From: Bradyrhizobium vignae
Lineage (GTDB): Bacteria > Pseudomonadota > Alphaproteobacteria > Rhizobiales > Xanthobacteraceae
Direction of reading: 5' to 3'
Assembly: GCF_004114425.1 (NCBI RefSeq)
Contig: NZ_RDQF01000003.1
Span: 186,001-250,000, forward strand
Length of the DNA: 64,000 nt
The notes under the pieces are model-generated. The model was not told the origin of the DNA. It ran no database searches and worked only from the letters and a program-made list of their open reading frames with translations. Of this stretch, positions 24,532-36,015 are shown piece by piece; within the stretch, counting starts at the first letter, position 1, and every line of letters begins with the position of its first letter. The position numbers were made by a program, and so were the translations under genes.

Positions 24532-25311
24532 CTAATCCAGCCCTTGCGCAGCCGGCATCTCCTGTGTCGGCAGGATCGTCGGACCCGGCTTGGCCTGAGC
24601 GACTGTCGGCGCTGCGGCCTCGGCGGCCTTTGCCTGTACGGCCGCGGTCTGCTGGGCAGATTGCGCCTGAGCGGGCTGAGCCTCCGGCGCCCGCGCCTGC
24701 TGTGCCGTGGGCTCGACCGGCTTCGCCGCCGCGACCGGCGCCTCGCTACGCGGCGCAGCCGCCTTGGGCAGCGGCACGGCGCGCTTGGCAACATGCGGGA
24801 TCGAGGCCGGCGGGCGCGGCGGGCCGCTGCGGATCATGGTCGGCGGCGGCAGCGCGGTTTGCGGGCCGTAAGAGCCGACCGCCCGCTCCTCATAGGGCGG
24901 CGCCATGCCGTAAGCATCGGAAGCCGGCATGAAGCGGATGATCCGGCCGTCGCGGGCGTCGATCACCAGCCGGCCGTCGTCGCCGCGGCGGTCGATCACC
25001 GCGATGGTATAGACGCTGCCGTGCAGGCGCGGAATGCCGAGCGGCGAGAAGCCGTTTTCACGCAGCACCGCGTAAACCTCCGTTGACGCCGTTGACGGCA
25101 ACAATACCGGCGCCGGACCGCGTTCCTCGTAATCGTAGCCGTAACCGTAACGCGGCGGCGGGGTGGCCTCCGGCGATGCCAAGGGTCCATCGAAATCCGA
25201 CACCGCGATCACCGCCCCTCCAACCGTACCGCTCGCGGGAACCTGGGCGTGTCCCGCACTTGCAGCCAGCACCAGCGCGGCGGCCGCCACACATCCTGTG
25301 AAAAACTTCAT
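24532..25311 (-). CDS. Exported Ala/Pro-rich protein, function unknown
   Basis: A 259-residue protein from ATG 25311. Residues 1-22 are a signal peptide (CVAAAALVLAASAGHA). Residues 75-125 contain a folded segment (VYAVLRENGFSPLGIPRLHG, DDGRLVIDARDGRIIRFMP) that resembles a PepSY-like or BON-like small domain. The C-terminal 110 residues are low-complexity Ala/Pro/Gln (AQQARAPEAQPAQAQSAQQT). The upstream continuation of the frame is Arg-rich and rejected. Proteins like this are common and unnamed in Bradyrhizobium; an envelope location is likely. Confidence 0.7.
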   Translation of the reverse strand: MKFFTGCVAAAALVLAASAGHAQVPASGTVGGAVIAVSDFDGPLASPEATPPPRYGYGYDYEERGPAPVLLPSTASTEVYAVLRENGFSPLGIPRLHGSVYTIAVIDRRGDDGRLVIDARDGRIIRFMPASDAYGMAPPYEERAVGSYGPQTALPPPTMIRSGPPRPPASIPHVAKRAVPLPKAAAPRSEAPVAAAKPVEPTAQQARAPEAQPAQAQSAQQTAAVQAKAAEAAAPTVAQAKPGPTILPTQEMPAAQGLD

Positions 25312-25801
25312 GATCGAGACGCTCCTGTCAGACCCTCCGGTAGCCGCCCTCTTTCGCTTCTTGCGGCGGGGCGCGCCTTCCGAAGGGCTGATCCGAAGCT
25401 TCATTCGGGATTCCGGCGTCCACAGGGCCGGATCAGGGCGTGTTTGCTCCAAAACCGGGGCTGCGCAACTTTCGGAAAGCGATTGATTGACATATCGGGA
25501 ATCGCGACTTCCGCACGCTTGTGTGCTAGACAAAAATTTGGCAAGGTGATGGTTAGGACAGGAAGACTGTCTCAATTTTGCTGGCGGTTCCGGCACAGGG
25601 ATTGCAGCGAAAACCGGTGCTCTCGAGCGTCGGCAAGCTACCAGGCAAAGCCGTTCTCGGGGACGAGGAGCGCCTAGGCCTGAATTTAAGAAAATGCGGC
25701 TCGCAGCGGACGAGCGGTGACCCAGAGGCGGGTGCCGCGGAACGCCCAAGGTGCGCCGAAGATGGCGGTGAGGCAGCTTGCCGCATGGAGAGGACAGAAC
25801 A
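25312..25801. promoter_or_regulatory. Long upstream region of gltB
   Basis: A 490-base stretch without a convincing gene, between the divergent exported-protein gene and gltB. A TTGACA hexamer sits at 25487-25492, but no good -10 is found at 16-18 bp. It must contain the promoters of both genes; I cannot place them with confidence. Confidence 0.4.
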
Positions 25802-28800
25802 ATGAACGGGTCGCAATTCGAGCGCGCAAACATCGTGGCAGAAGAGCTGTCGGCGACGGTCGCCTCGAAAACGACCGACCCGATTCAGGAGCACAATTCG
25901 CGCCCAAAAGCCGAGGGTCTCTACGATCCCGCCCTCGAGAAGGATTCCTGCGGCGTCGGCTTCATCGCCAACATCAAGGGCAAGAAGTCGCACGAGATCG
26001 TCTCGGATGCGCTGAGCATCCTCTGCAACCTCGAGCACCGTGGTGCGGTCGGCGCCGACCCCCGCGCCGGTGACGGCGCGGGCATCCTGGTGCAGATCCC
26101 GCACGCCTTCTTCAGCCGCAAGGCCAAGGAGCTCGGCTTTACGCTGCCGGCGCCCGGCGAATACGCCATCGGTGCGCTGTTCATGCCGCGCGACACCGCC
26201 TGGCGCAACGTCATCAAGAGCATCATCGCGGACCAGATCAAGGAAGAGGGCCTGACCCTGCTCGGCTGGCGCGACGTGCCGACCGACAATTCCTCGCTCG
26301 GCGTCACCGTGAAGCCGACCGAGCCCGCCTGCATGCAGGTGTTCATCGGCCGCAACGGCACGGCCAAGACGGAGGACGAGTTCGAGCGTCGGCTCTACAT
26401 CCTGCGCAAGTCGATCTCGCAGGCGATCTACCAGCGCCGCGACCGCGGCCTCGCCGGGTACTACCCTTGCTCGATGTCCTGCCGCACCGTGATCTACAAG
26501 GGCATGTTCCTCGCCGACCAGCTCGGCAAGTACTACCCCGATCTGCACGAGAAGGACTTCGAGAGCGCGCTCGCGCTGGTGCATCAGCGCTTCTCGACCA
26601 ATACCTTCCCGGCGTGGTCGCTGGCGCATCCCTACCGCATGATCGCGCATAATGGCGAGATCAACACGCTGCGCGGCAACACCAACTGGATGGCGGCACG
26701 CCAGGCCTCCGTGAGCTCCGAGCTGTACGGCAAGGACATCAACCGGCTGTGGCCGATCTCCTATGAAGGCCAGTCGGACACCGCCTGCTTCGACAACGCG
26801 CTCGAGTTCCTGGTGCAGGGCGGCTACTCGCTGCCGCACGCCGTCATGATGATGATTCCGGAGGCGTGGGCCGGTAATCCCTTGATGGATGAGAAGCGCC
26901 GCGCCTTCTACGAATATCATGCCGCGCTGATGGAGCCGTGGGACGGCCCCGCCGCGATCGCCTTCACCGACGGCCGCCAGATCGGCGCCACGCTCGACCG
27001 CAACGGGTTGCGGCCGGCGCGCTATCTCGTGACCAAGGACGACCGCATCGTGATGGCGTCCGAGATGGGCGTGCTGACGATCCCCGAGGACCAGATCATC
27101 ACCAAGTGGCGCCTGCAGCCCGGCAAGATGCTGCTGGTCGATCTCGAGCAGGGCCGCCTGATCCCCGACGACGAGATCAAGGCCACGCTAGCCGCCAGCC
27201 ATCCCTACAAGGAGTGGCTGGAGCGGACCCAGATCGTGCTCGAAGACCTGCCGAAGGTACCGACCACCGGCGTGCGCTCCAACCTGTCGCTGCTCGATCG
27301 TCAGCAGGCGTTCGGCTACAGCCAGGAAGACATCGCCATCCTGATGACGCCGATGGCCGCCACCGGCGAGGAAGCCGCGGGCTCGATGGGCAACGACACG
27401 CCGATCTCGGCGCTGTCGGACAAGGCCAAGCCGCTGTTCACCTATTTCAAGCAGAACTTCGCGCAGGTCACCAATCCGCCGATCGACCCGATCCGCGAGG
27501 AGCTGGTGATGAGCCTCGTCTCCATCATCGGACCGCGGCCGAACCTGTTCGACCTGCAGGGCATGGCCACGACCAAGCGCCTCGAAGCGCGGCAGCCGAT
27601 CCTGACCGACGCGGACCTGGAAAAGATCCGCTCGATCTCGGAGGTCGCCGACACGCATTTCAAGTCGCGCACGCTGGACACGACCTTCCACGCCGGTCTC
27701 GGCGCAGCCGGCATGGACCAGGTGCTGGACGAGCTCTGCGCGCGCGCGGAAAGCGCGGTGCGCGAGGGCGTCAACATCATCATCCTGTCGGACCGCATGG
27801 TCGGCACCGACCGCGTGCCGATCCCGGCGCTGCTGGCCTGCGCCGCCGTGCATCATCATCTGATCCGCGTCGGACTGCGCACCTCGGTCGGTCTCGTCGT
27901 CGAATCCGGCGAGCCGCGCGAAGTGCATCACTTCGCATGCCTCGCCGGCTACGGCGCCGAAGCGATCAATCCATATCTCGCGTTCGAAACCATCATCGCG
28001 ATGAAGGACCGCCTGCCCGGCTCGCTCGACGACTACGAGATCGTCAAGCGCTACATCAAGTCGATCGGCAAGGGCCTGCTCAAGGTGATGTCCAAGATGG
28101 GCATCTCGACTTACCAGTCCTATTGCGGCGCGCAGATTTTTGACGCCGTCGGTCTGAAGGCCGATTTCGTCGCCAAGTTCTTCGCCGGCACGCACACCCG
28201 CGTCGAAGGCGTCGGCCTTGCCGAGATCGCGGAAGAAGCCGTGCGCCGCCATGCCGACGCGTTCGGCGACGCACAGGTCTACAAGAGCGCGCTCGATGTC
28301 GGCGGCGAATATGCCTATCGGAGCCGCGGCGAGGACCATGCATGGACCGCCGAGTCGGTGTCCCTGCTCCAGCACGCCGCGCGCGGCAATTCGCAGGAGC
28401 GGTATCGCGCCTTCGCAAAAATCCTCAACGAGCAGTCGGAGCGTCTTTTGACGCTGCGCGGCCTGTTCCGGATCAAGAACGCCGAGGAAGAGAAGCGCAA
28501 GCCGATCCCGCTCGACCAGGTCGAGCCGGCCAAGGACATCGTCAAGCGTTTCGCCACCGGCGCGATGAGCTTCGGTTCGATCTCGCGCGAGGCGCACACC
28601 ACGCTCGCGATCGCCATGAACCGGATCGGCGGCAAGTCGAACACCGGCGAAGGCGGCGAGGAGGCCGACCGCTTCAAGCCGATGCCGAACGGCGATTCCA
28701 TGCGCTCGGCGATCAAGCAGGTCGCCTCGGGCCGCTTCGGCGTCACCACGGAGTATCTCGTCAACTCCGACATGATGCAGATCAAGATGGCGCAGGGCGC

Positions 28801-30535
28801 CAAGCCCGGCGAAGGCGGCCAGCTGCCCGGCCACAAGGTCGACGCGACCATCGCCAGGGTCCGGCACTCGACGCCGGGCGTCGGCCTGATCTCGCCGCCG
28901 CCGCACCACGACATCTACTCGATCGAGGACCTGGCGCAGCTCATCTACGACCTCAAGAACGTCAACCCGACGGGCGACGTCTCGGTCAAGCTCGTTTCCG
29001 AGATCGGCGTCGGCACGGTCGCCGCGGGCGTCGCCAAGGCGCGCGCCGACCACGTCACCATCGCGGGCTTCGAGGGCGGCACTGGCGCCTCGCCGCTGAC
29101 CTCGATCAAGCATGCCGGTTCGCCGTGGGAGATCGGCCTTGCCGAAACCCACCAGACCCTGGTGCGCGAGCGGCTGCGCAGCCGTATCGTGGTCCAGGTC
29201 GACGGCGGCTTCCGCACCGGCCGTGACGTCGTGATCGGCGCGCTGCTCGGGGCCGACGAATTCGGCTTCGCCACTGCGCCGCTGATCGCGGCCGGCTGCA
29301 TCATGATGCGCAAGTGCCATCTCAACACCTGCCCCGTCGGCGTCGCGACGCAGGATCCGGTGCTGCGCAAGCGCTTCACCGGCCAGCCCGAGCACGTGAT
29401 CAACTACTTCTTCTTCGTCGCCGAGGAAGTCCGCGAGATCATGGCCTCGCTCGGCTTCCGCACCTTCAACGAGATGATCGGCCAGGTTCAGCTGCTCGAT
29501 CAGACCAAGCTGGTCGCGCACTGGAAGGCCAAGGGCCTCGATTTCTCAAAACTGTTCGTCAAGCAGAAGGAAGAGAAGGGCCAGAAGATCTATCACTCCG
29601 AGCGCCAGAACCATCATCTGGAGGCGGTGCTCGACCGCACGCTGATCGAGCAGGCGACGCCTGCGCTCGACCGCGGCGCGCCGGTGAAGATCGAGGCCAC
29701 GATCAACAGCACCAACCGCTCCGCCGGTGCGATGCTGTCGGGCGCGGTCGCCAAGATCTACGGCCATGCCGGCCTGCCGCATGACACGATCCATGTCAGC
29801 CTGAAGGGTACCGCGGGCCAGGCCTTCGGTGCGTGGCTCGCCCATGGCGTCACCTTCGAGCTCGAGGGTGAAGGCAACGACTATGTCGGCAAGGGCCTCT
29901 CGGGCGGCAAGATCATCGTGAAGCCGCCGCGGAACTCGGCGATCGTGCCGGAAGAGAGCATCATCGTCGGCAACACCGTGATGTACGGGGCGATCGATGG
30001 CGAATGCTACTTCCGCGGCATCGCCGGCGAACGCTTTGCCGTTCGTAACTCGGGCGCGGTCGCTGTCGTCGAGGGCGCGGGCGATCATTGCTGCGAATAC
30101 ATGACCGGCGGCATCGTGGTCGTGCTCGGCAAGACCGGGCGCAACTTCGCGGCCGGCATGTCCGGCGGCATCGCCTATGTGCTGGACGAGGCCGGCGACT
30201 TCGACAAGCTGTGCAACCTCAGCATGGTCGAGCTCGAACCGGTGCTGTCGGAGGAGATGATCAACGCCGACACCTATCACGCCTCCGGCGATCTCGAAGC
30301 GCACGGCCGGGTCGACGTGTTCAAGAACCTGCTCGCCTCCGACGTCGAGCGGCTGCACGTGCTGATCACGCGCCATGCCAAGGCAACCGGCTCCAAGCGT
30401 GCCGCCGAGATCCTCGCCAATTGGAAGGAATGGCTGCCCAAGTTCCGCAAGGTGATGCCGGTCGAGTACCGGCGCGCGCTGCGCGAACTGGCCGCCAATG
30501 CGGACGCCGAGCCGAAAATCGCGATCGGGGCGTAA
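25802..30535 (+). CDS. gltB: Glutamate synthase (NADPH) large subunit
   Basis: A 1577-residue protein from ATG 25802. A propeptide precedes the mature N-terminal Cys at residue 50 ([12 protein letters not shown]), the class II glutamine-amidotransferase nucleophile, followed by [20 protein letters not shown] and the [10 protein letters not shown] segment. The central and FMN-binding synthase domains follow ([33 protein letters not shown]), then the 3Fe-4S cysteines C-x5-C-x4-C in [19 protein letters not shown], and the beta-helix C terminus. It converts glutamine and 2-oxoglutarate to two glutamates with GltD. The length is normal. Confidence 0.97.
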   Translation: MNGSQFERANIVAEELSATVASKTTDPIQEHNSRPKAEGLYDPALEKDSCGVGFIANIKGKKSHEIVSDALSILCNLEHRGAVGADPRAGDGAGILVQIPHAFFSRKAKELGFTLPAPGEYAIGALFMPRDTAWRNVIKSIIADQIKEEGLTLLGWRDVPTDNSSLGVTVKPTEPACMQVFIGRNGTAKTEDEFERRLYILRKSISQAIYQRRDRGLAGYYPCSMSCRTVIYKGMFLADQLGKYYPDLHEKDFESALALVHQRFSTNTFPAWSLAHPYRMIAHNGEINTLRGNTNWMAARQASVSSELYGKDINRLWPISYEGQSDTACFDNALEFLVQGGYSLPHAVMMMIPEAWAGNPLMDEKRRAFYEYHAALMEPWDGPAAIAFTDGRQIGATLDRNGLRPARYLVTKDDRIVMASEMGVLTIPEDQIITKWRLQPGKMLLVDLEQGRLIPDDEIKATLAASHPYKEWLERTQIVLEDLPKVPTTGVRSNLSLLDRQQAFGYSQEDIAILMTPMAATGEEAAGSMGNDTPISALSDKAKPLFTYFKQNFAQVTNPPIDPIREELVMSLVSIIGPRPNLFDLQGMATTKRLEARQPILTDADLEKIRSISEVADTHFKSRTLDTTFHAGLGAAGMDQVLDELCARAESAVREGVNIIILSDRMVGTDRVPIPALLACAAVHHHLIRVGLRTSVGLVVESGEPREVHHFACLAGYGAEAINPYLAFETIIAMKDRLPGSLDDYEIVKRYIKSIGKGLLKVMSKMGISTYQSYCGAQIFDAVGLKADFVAKFFAGTHTRVEGVGLAEIAEEAVRRHADAFGDAQVYKSALDVGGEYAYRSRGEDHAWTAESVSLLQHAARGNSQERYRAFAKILNEQSERLLTLRGLFRIKNAEEEKRKPIPLDQVEPAKDIVKRFATGAMSFGSISREAHTTLAIAMNRIGGKSNTGEGGEEADRFKPMPNGDSMRSAIKQVASGRFGVTTEYLVNSDMMQIKMAQGAKPGEGGQLPGHKVDATIARVRHSTPGVGLISPPPHHDIYSIEDLAQLIYDLKNVNPTGDVSVKLVSEIGVGTVAAGVAKARADHVTIAGFEGGTGASPLTSIKHAGSPWEIGLAETHQTLVRERLRSRIVVQVDGGFRTGRDVVIGALLGADEFGFATAPLIAAGCIMMRKCHLNTCPVGVATQDPVLRKRFTGQPEHVINYFFFVAEEVREIMASLGFRTFNEMIGQVQLLDQTKLVAHWKAKGLDFSKLFVKQKEEKGQKIYHSERQNHHLEAVLDRTLIEQATPALDRGAPVKIEATINSTNRSAGAMLSGAVAKIYGHAGLPHDTIHVSLKGTAGQAFGAWLAHGVTFELEGEGNDYVGKGLSGGKIIVKPPRNSAIVPEESIIVGNTVMYGAIDGECYFRGIAGERFAVRNSGAVAVVEGAGDHCCEYMTGGIVVVLGKTGRNFAAGMSGGIAYVLDEAGDFDKLCNLSMVELEPVLSEEMINADTYHASGDLEAHGRVDVFKNLLASDVERLHVLITRHAKATGSKRAAEILANWKEWLPKFRKVMPVEYRRALRELAANADAEPKIAIGA

Positions 30536-30545
30536 CTCTCAACTG

Positions 30546-30642
30546 GCGTCATTCCGGGGCGCAAAGCGCGAACCCGGAATCTCGCAAAGATAACCTCCAG
30601 GTTCCGGGTGTGCGCGCAGCGCGCGCATCCCGGAACGACGGA
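30546..30642. repeat. REP-like repeat between gltB and gltD
   Basis: GTCATTCCGGGGCGC ... and the complementary CATCCCGGAACGAC form a long imperfect palindrome with two inner arms. It splits the gltB-gltD pair by 140 bases and could tune the amount of gltD message. Confidence 0.65.
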
Positions 30643-30675
30643 AAAGAAAACTTAGCGGCAGGGACTTCGGGTTTA

Positions 30676-32127
30676 ATGGGCAAGATCACGGGTTTTCTGG
30701 AAATCGAACGGCACGATCGCAAGTACACCCCGGTCGCCGAGCGCTTGAAGCATTTCAAGGAATTCGTCGTTCCGCTCTCCGAGAAGGAGGTGCGCGAGCA
30801 GGCGGCGCGCTGCATGAACTGCGGCATTCCCTATTGCCACGGGACCGGCTCGGTTGCGCCCGGCACGCCCGGCTGCCCAGTCAACAACCAGATCCCCGAC
30901 TGGAACGACCTCGTCTACCAGGGCAACTGGGAAGAGGCCTCGCGCAACCTGCATTCGACCAACAACTTCCCTGAGTTCACGGGCCGCATCTGTCCGGCGC
31001 CGTGCGAAGCGTCCTGCACGCTCAACATCGACGACAACCCCGTCACCATCAAGACCATCGAATGCGCGATCGTCGACCGCGCCTGGGACAATGGCTGGCT
31101 GAAGCCGGAAGTGGCAGCGGTCAAGACCGGCAAGAAGGTCGCGGTGATCGGCTCGGGTCCGGCGGGCATGGCCTGCGCGCAGCAGCTCGCGCGCGCCGGC
31201 CACGACGTGCATGTCTATGAGAAGTACGCCAAGGCCGGCGGCCTGCTGCGTTACGGCATCCCCGACTTCAAGATGGAGAAGCGCATCATCGACCGCCGTG
31301 TGGCGCAGATGGAAGCCGAAGGCGTCACCTTCCACTACAACAGCCATGTCGGCGCAGCCGGCAATGTCGATCCGCGCGAGCTGCTCAACCAGTACGACGC
31401 GGTCGCGCTGACCGGCGGCGCGGAAGCCCCGCGCGACCTGTCGATCCCCGGCCGCGATCTCGAAGGCATCCACTACGCCATGGACTTCCTGCCGCAGCAG
31501 AACCGCCGCGTCTCCGGGGAGCCGCTCGGCGGAGTCCAGGAGATCCTGGCCGGCGGCAAGCACGTCGTCGTCATCGGCGGCGGCGACACCGGCTCGGACT
31601 GCATCGGCACCTCGCTGCGTCAGGGCGCGCTGTCGGTGACCCAGCTCGAGATCATGCCCGCTCCCCCCGAGCGCGAGAACAAGGGCCTGACCTGGCCGAA
31701 CTGGCCGCTGAAGATGCGCACCTCCTCCAGCCAGGCCGAAGGCGCGATCCGCGAATACGCCGTGCTGACCCAGAAGTTCTCGGGCGAGAACGGCAAGGTC
31801 AGGAAGCTGCACTGCGTGCGCGTCGACGACAAGTTCAAGCCGATTGCCGACACCGAGTTCGAGATCGACGCCGAGCTCGTCCTGCTCGCCATGGGCTTCG
31901 TCCATCCCGTGCACGAGGGCCTGCTCAAGCTGCTCGCGGTCGAGTTCGACCCGCGCGGCAACGTCAAGGCCAACACGCTGGACTACCAGACCTCGCGCCC
32001 CAACGTGTTCTCCGCCGGCGACATGCGCCGCGGGCAATCGCTGGTGGTGTGGGCGATCCGTGAAGGGCGGCTGTGCGCCCGGTCGATCGATACGTTCCTG
32101 ATGGGGAAGACGGATTTGCCGCGCTGA
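30676..32127 (+). CDS. gltD: Glutamate synthase (NADPH) small subunit
   Basis: A 483-residue protein. The N-terminal region carries the cysteines for two 4Fe-4S clusters ([40 protein letters not shown]). A FAD-binding GxGxxG ([15 protein letters not shown]) and a second dinucleotide site for NADPH ([13 protein letters not shown]) follow, with the final [16 protein letters not shown] block. It passes electrons from NADPH to GltB. The ATG at 30676 is 140 bases after gltB, with a REP-like repeat between. Length is normal. Confidence 0.97.
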   Translation: MGKITGFLEIERHDRKYTPVAERLKHFKEFVVPLSEKEVREQAARCMNCGIPYCHGTGSVAPGTPGCPVNNQIPDWNDLVYQGNWEEASRNLHSTNNFPEFTGRICPAPCEASCTLNIDDNPVTIKTIECAIVDRAWDNGWLKPEVAAVKTGKKVAVIGSGPAGMACAQQLARAGHDVHVYEKYAKAGGLLRYGIPDFKMEKRIIDRRVAQMEAEGVTFHYNSHVGAAGNVDPRELLNQYDAVALTGGAEAPRDLSIPGRDLEGIHYAMDFLPQQNRRVSGEPLGGVQEILAGGKHVVVIGGGDTGSDCIGTSLRQGALSVTQLEIMPAPPERENKGLTWPNWPLKMRTSSSQAEGAIREYAVLTQKFSGENGKVRKLHCVRVDDKFKPIADTEFEIDAELVLLAMGFVHPVHEGLLKLLAVEFDPRGNVKANTLDYQTSRPNVFSAGDMRRGQSLVVWAIREGRLCARSIDTFLMGKTDLPR

Positions 32128-32154
32128 GTGAGGCTCGCTCCGCTGCCATTTCAA

Positions 32155-32340
32155 CAAACGGTGTCATCGCCCGGCTTGACCGGGCGATTCAGTATTCCAG
32201 AGACAGTTGTAATTGAATCGATAAGCCGCGGCGTACTGGATGCCCCGGTCCCGGCTCCGCCAAGCTACGCCGGGCCTACACGCGCTCGGCCGGCGAAGCT
32301 TCAGCGAAGACGGCAAGCCGAGGCATGACAGCGGAGTGGG
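32155..32340. repeat. Intergenic palindromic repeats after gltD
   Basis: TCATCGCCCGGCTTGACCGGGCGAT forms a first hairpin near 32162, and a degenerate repeat with GGATGCCCCGGTCCCGGC and GCCGAGGCATGACA follows to about 32335. The segment holds no gene and separates convergent transcripts. Confidence 0.5.
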
Positions 32341-32393
32341 TGGCGGGCGCGGAGCCAACTATTCCGCATTCGCTCAAGCGCCTCGCCGCCCCT

Positions 32394-34136
32394 CTAGTTC
32401 TGCAGCCTCACGCCCAACATCACCACCGTCCCCTGCGAGCTCGAGCCCGCCTGGTTCGAATCCAGGATGTCGTGCCGCAGCGTGCCCTTGACCCAGACGT
32501 TGCGGTTGAGCTTGTAGATCAGGTTGCCTTCGAGCGAGTACGTCTTGTCGTTGCGGTTCTGGCCCTGGTAGTCGAGCGTGCCGTAGGTGAACTTGCCGAC
32601 CGCGGTGAGCCAGCGGCGGAAGTCGTGGTCCACTTCGGCAGAGTAAGTGCGCACCAGCACGCCGGAGGAGCCGGCGACCGTGGTCTCCGCGATCTGCGTG
32701 TCGGTGAAGAATTTCACCGTGGTGAGGCCGCTGGCGTTCCAGATCAAGGAGCCCGTGGTGAGGAAGCCGGAGAGCTGGCTGAGGCGCGGATCGGTGTAGC
32801 TGCGCGCGGAATAGCCGACCGAGATCTCGCCGGTGAGGATGCGCGAGAACTCGAAGGACGAGCCGACCTTGGCATAGCCGCCGTTCGAATCGCGGAAGTA
32901 GCCGTTGCGGTCGGCGGCCTGATCGTGGACGCGGGTGTCGCCCTGGATCTCGACGAAGGGCTTCAAACCCGGCTTCAGATCGTAGGAGAAGCGTCCGACG
33001 CCGCCGTATTGGTTGAAGTCGCGATCACCGTTGCTGAACACAGAGCCATCGGTGAGTCTCGAATCCGTGTAGGCGGTGCGATCGACCGTGGCGCCCGCGG
33101 CGACCTGGAAGCGATTGAAGGTCTGGTCGAAGCCGACGGTCGTCCCATAGGCGGCATAGACAGGATATTTCTGCAGGCCGGCCTGCACGTTCGGGCTGCC
33201 GGGATTGTCGGTGGCGAGCCGCAGGCGAAGCTGCGATGTCAGCTTGAGATCGCGGTCGACGTCGATGCGGCCGTCGATGTGGCCGGTGAAGTCGGGGCGG
33301 TCGATCTCGACCGGCGAGGGCGACGCGAAGCCGTTGATCGTCGCCGGCATGTTGTTGGTGTAGCCCGAGAACGAGCCGCGCAGATCGGCGACCAGCGCGT
33401 GGCGCTCCCAGTCGGACATCACGAGAAGGTCGGGCGCGACGACATAGACGGGCGAGCCGACCGGCTTGTTCAGGCGCGCCGGGTTGGTGTCATAGCCGGT
33501 GGAGAGCTCGAGGCCGCCCTTGATCAGGAAGCTGCCGGCATAATCGCCGACCGCACCGAACGGATCCTCATCGAGCTTGAGGCGGCGGCGCAGCGGCTGG
33601 CCGGGCACACTGCCCGCCATCGCCGGAGCTACCGGCGTCTTGTGCGCGGTCTCGGACGGCGGCGGCGCGATGCGCGGCGCGCCCAGCGTCGTGACTGGCG
33701 TTGTGGGCGGCGGCGGTGAACCGGGGCCGGCGGGACGCTTCGGCTTCGGCTGGCCCGGATAGAGCTTTGGCTGCTGCCGTTTGCGGTTAAGCGAATCGTA
33801 GCCCGAGCTGCTCGCCCCGTTGGCGGCAGGCAGGCCGTAGGTCGGGACCTGACCGACGCGCGAGGTCGCCGGCGTCTGCTGACGCTTGCGCAGATCTGCG
33901 TTGGGATCGGGCAGCGCCGGCAATGCATCCGACGGCGCCTGCGGCACGCCCGCCGTGCGGCGCGTCGGCAGCGTGTCGGTCGAGACAAAGCCACCGCGGT
34001 TGGGATTGAACAGGTCGGGCGTGAGGCCCTGGGCGGCCGCAGGGCCGCTTCCGAGAGCCGTCAGCGCCAGACATGGCAAAGCCGCGCGCAGGAAATGCGC
34101 GCGTTTGCTCCGGCCCCTGCCTGGAGACGACCCCAC
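32394..34136 (-). CDS. Outer-membrane beta-barrel protein (BBP2-like)
   Basis: A 580-residue exported protein. Residues 1-36 are a signal peptide (LRAALPCLALTALGSGPAAA). Residues 37-190 are Pro-rich and probably disordered (GPGSPPPPTTPVTTLGAP). From about 205 onward alternating strands with aromatic ends suggest a barrel (GSFLIKGGLELSTGYDTNPAR, YVVAPDLLVMSDW, TYSLEGNLIYKLNRNVWVKG), ending VVMLGVRLQN. It matches the outer-membrane beta-barrel families seen next to polysaccharide genes in rhizobia, but no such genes lie here except kdsD. Function is unknown; a porin or assembly role is possible. Confidence 0.75.
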   Translation of the reverse strand: MGSSPGRGRSKRAHFLRAALPCLALTALGSGPAAAQGLTPDLFNPNRGGFVSTDTLPTRRTAGVPQAPSDALPALPDPNADLRKRQQTPATSRVGQVPTYGLPAANGASSSGYDSLNRKRQQPKLYPGQPKPKRPAGPGSPPPPTTPVTTLGAPRIAPPPSETAHKTPVAPAMAGSVPGQPLRRRLKLDEDPFGAVGDYAGSFLIKGGLELSTGYDTNPARLNKPVGSPVYVVAPDLLVMSDWERHALVADLRGSFSGYTNNMPATINGFASPSPVEIDRPDFTGHIDGRIDVDRDLKLTSQLRLRLATDNPGSPNVQAGLQKYPVYAAYGTTVGFDQTFNRFQVAAGATVDRTAYTDSRLTDGSVFSNGDRDFNQYGGVGRFSYDLKPGLKPFVEIQGDTRVHDQAADRNGYFRDSNGGYAKVGSSFEFSRILTGEISVGYSARSYTDPRLSQLSGFLTTGSLIWNASGLTTVKFFTDTQIAETTVAGSSGVLVRTYSAEVDHDFRRWLTAVGKFTYGTLDYQGQNRNDKTYSLEGNLIYKLNRNVWVKGTLRHDILDSNQAGSSSQGTVVMLGVRLQN

Positions 34137-34326
34137 GATGGAATAACCTCAACGAAATCAAATACTTTCACGATCGCCCTGCCGGCTGGCGGGAACCATC
34201 GTTAATGGAGTTAAAACAATTATGGTTAATGACCCGTTGAGGGTGTCCGGGCGCTCGTCGCCTCGCTGGCCGGGGCGTGCTAAGCAGGCGCCAACGGGCG
34301 AACGCCCCTCCTCCCTGGACCAGACC

Positions 34327-35334
34327 ATGCCGAGCTCGAAACCGCTGATGACCGCATCATCCGGCCCCATTCCGACAAGCGTCGAATCCGCGCTCCGCAC
34401 CCTGGAGACGGAGAGCGGCGGCATCAACGCGCTCGCCGCTGCCCTGCGCGGCCCGCTGGGTGCGACCTTCGCCAAGGCCGTCGAGCTGATCCGGCAGGCC
34501 AAGGGCCGCGTCATCGTCACCGGGCTCGGCAAATCCGGCCATATGGGGCGCAAGATCGCGGCGACGCTGGCCTCGACCGGCACGCCCGCCTTCTTCGTGC
34601 ACGCCGCCGAAGCCGGCCATGGCGACCTCGGCATGATCACCACCGACGACGTCATCATGGCGCTGTCCTGGTCCGGCGAGCAGCCGGAGATGAAGAACCT
34701 CGTGAACTATTCGGCGCGCTTTGCGATCCCCATGATCGCGGTGACGTCGAACGCTTCGTCCTCGCTGGGACAGGCCGCCGACCTCGTGATCGAGCTGCCG
34801 AAGGCGCGCGAGGCCTGCCCGCACAATCTGGCACCGACCACCTCGACCCTGATGCAGGCCGCGATCGGCGACGCGCTCGCGATCGCGCTGCTGGAAGGGC
34901 GCGGGTTCACTGCGCTGGAGTTCGCGCATTTCCATCCCGGCGGCAAGCTGGGCGCGATGCTGAAATTCGTCCGCGACTACATGCGCACCGGCGCGGAGAT
35001 TCCGGTCAAGCCCGAAGGCACAAAGATGTCGGAGGCCGTGGTCGAGATGTCGGCCAAAGGGCTTGGCTGCGTCTGCATCGTCAACGATGCAGGCGAGGCC
35101 GTCGGCATCATCACCGACGGCGACCTGCGCCGTCACATGCGGCCCGACCTTTTGACGGTGACCGTCGATGAGATCATGACGAAGCAGCCCAAGACCGTAC
35201 CGCCCTCGATGCTCGCGAGCGAGATGATCGAGGTGCTGAACACCCGCAAGATCACGACACTGCTGGTGACCGATGCGGGCAAGGTGGTCGGGATCGTGCA
35301 CCTGCACGATCTGCTGCGCGCGGGCGTGGCGTAA
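34327..35334 (+). CDS. kdsD: D-arabinose 5-phosphate isomerase (KpsF/GutQ family)
   Basis: A 335-residue protein from ATG 34327. An N-terminal SIS sugar-isomerase domain (GRVIVTGLGKSGHMGRKIA, FVHAAEAGHGDLGMI, IMALSWSGEQPEM) is followed by two CBS domains (MSEAVVEMSAKGLGCVCIV, TLLVTDAGKVVGIVHLHDLL). It makes arabinose 5-phosphate for the KDO sugar of lipopolysaccharide. The upstream open extension to 34222 has no similarity. It diverges from the outer-membrane barrel gene, which also serves the envelope, but shared control is not shown. Confidence 0.92.
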   Translation: MPSSKPLMTASSGPIPTSVESALRTLETESGGINALAAALRGPLGATFAKAVELIRQAKGRVIVTGLGKSGHMGRKIAATLASTGTPAFFVHAAEAGHGDLGMITTDDVIMALSWSGEQPEMKNLVNYSARFAIPMIAVTSNASSSLGQAADLVIELPKAREACPHNLAPTTSTLMQAAIGDALAIALLEGRGFTALEFAHFHPGGKLGAMLKFVRDYMRTGAEIPVKPEGTKMSEAVVEMSAKGLGCVCIVNDAGEAVGIITDGDLRRHMRPDLLTVTVDEIMTKQPKTVPPSMLASEMIEVLNTRKITTLLVTDAGKVVGIVHLHDLLRAGVA

Positions 35335-35352
35335 GGCACGCTCTCTCCACTC

Positions 35353-35442
35353 GTCATTGCGAGCGCAGCGAAGCAATCCAGGCTGCCTCTGCGGAGACAG
35401 CCTGGATTGGTTCGTCGCAAGGGCTCCTCGCAAATGACGGTG
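35353..35442. repeat. REP-like palindromic repeat
   Basis: GTCATTGCGAGCGCAGCGAA with the complementary end CTCGCAAATGAC, and an inner AATCCAGGCTG/CAGCCTGGATT arm. It lies between convergent kdsD and the carboxymuconolactone decarboxylase-like gene. Confidence 0.75.
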
Positions 35443-35449
35443 GAGAGAC

Positions 35450-36001
35450 CTACGCCGGAAACCGCTCCGCGTTCTCCTCCAGCGGCAGCCGCAGCCCGTT
35501 CGCCAGGTAGGACACCGTGCGGTAGTAGCCGCACAGCAGCATGATCTCCAGGATTTGCGCCTCGTCGTAATGCGCCGACAGCGCTGCGAACTCCTCGTCC
35601 GTGAATGTCGCGCGATGATGCAACGCGTCGACGGCTGCGATCAGCGCCTGCTCGGCCGGCGACCAGCATGTTGATGCTGCATCGCCCTGCACCGTCGCCC
35701 GCACTTCGTCCTGGGTGAGCTTTGCCGGCCCGGCAAAGATCGCGACGTGCACGCCCCATTCATATTCGCATCTGTTCAGCGCGCAGGTGCGGTCGATGAC
35801 GATCTCGCGGTCGCGGAGCGACAGCGGCCCGGGGTCGAGCAGGCCGCCGGCGCGGAACTTGTCCCAGGCGCGGCCGTGCCCCGCCATCACCCGGAACAGC
35901 ACCAGCGGCGGCGCGCCGCGCATGATGCGGTCGAACTGCGCCTGGATCTCCGGGGGATAAGGCGGAGTGAGCGGTGCGATGCGCGGCGAGGCCCCGGACA
36001 T
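35450..36001 (-). CDS. Carboxymuconolactone decarboxylase-like (AhpD-fold) protein
   Basis: A 183-residue all-helical protein of the carboxymuconolactone decarboxylase/AhpD fold. The core reads LSLRDREIVIDRTCALNRCEYEWGVHVAIF with the paired Cys of this family spaced C-x4-C rather than the C-x2-C of AhpD, so peroxidase activity is doubtful. The C-terminal YDEAQILEIMLLCGYYRTVSYLANGL is typical of the plain family. It diverges from an HxlR regulator; two palindromes in the 71-base gap suggest direct control by it. Confidence 0.85.
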   Translation of the reverse strand: MSGASPRIAPLTPPYPPEIQAQFDRIMRGAPPLVLFRVMAGHGRAWDKFRAGGLLDPGPLSLRDREIVIDRTCALNRCEYEWGVHVAIFAGPAKLTQDEVRATVQGDAASTCWSPAEQALIAAVDALHHRATFTDEEFAALSAHYDEAQILEIMLLCGYYRTVSYLANGLRLPLEENAERFPA

Positions 36002-36015
36002 GGGCGGTCTCCGTT

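Noticed and set aside
27188..29521. Very long open frame (777 codons) on the minus strand inside gltB
   Set aside because: It is the mirror of a high-GC coding gene. Its composition is Asp/Arg/Leu-rich without motifs, and gltB is certain.
32325..33719. Long plus-strand frame over the outer-membrane barrel gene
   Set aside because: The minus-strand gene has a signal peptide and barrel strands; this frame is an Asp/Arg/Val-rich shadow.
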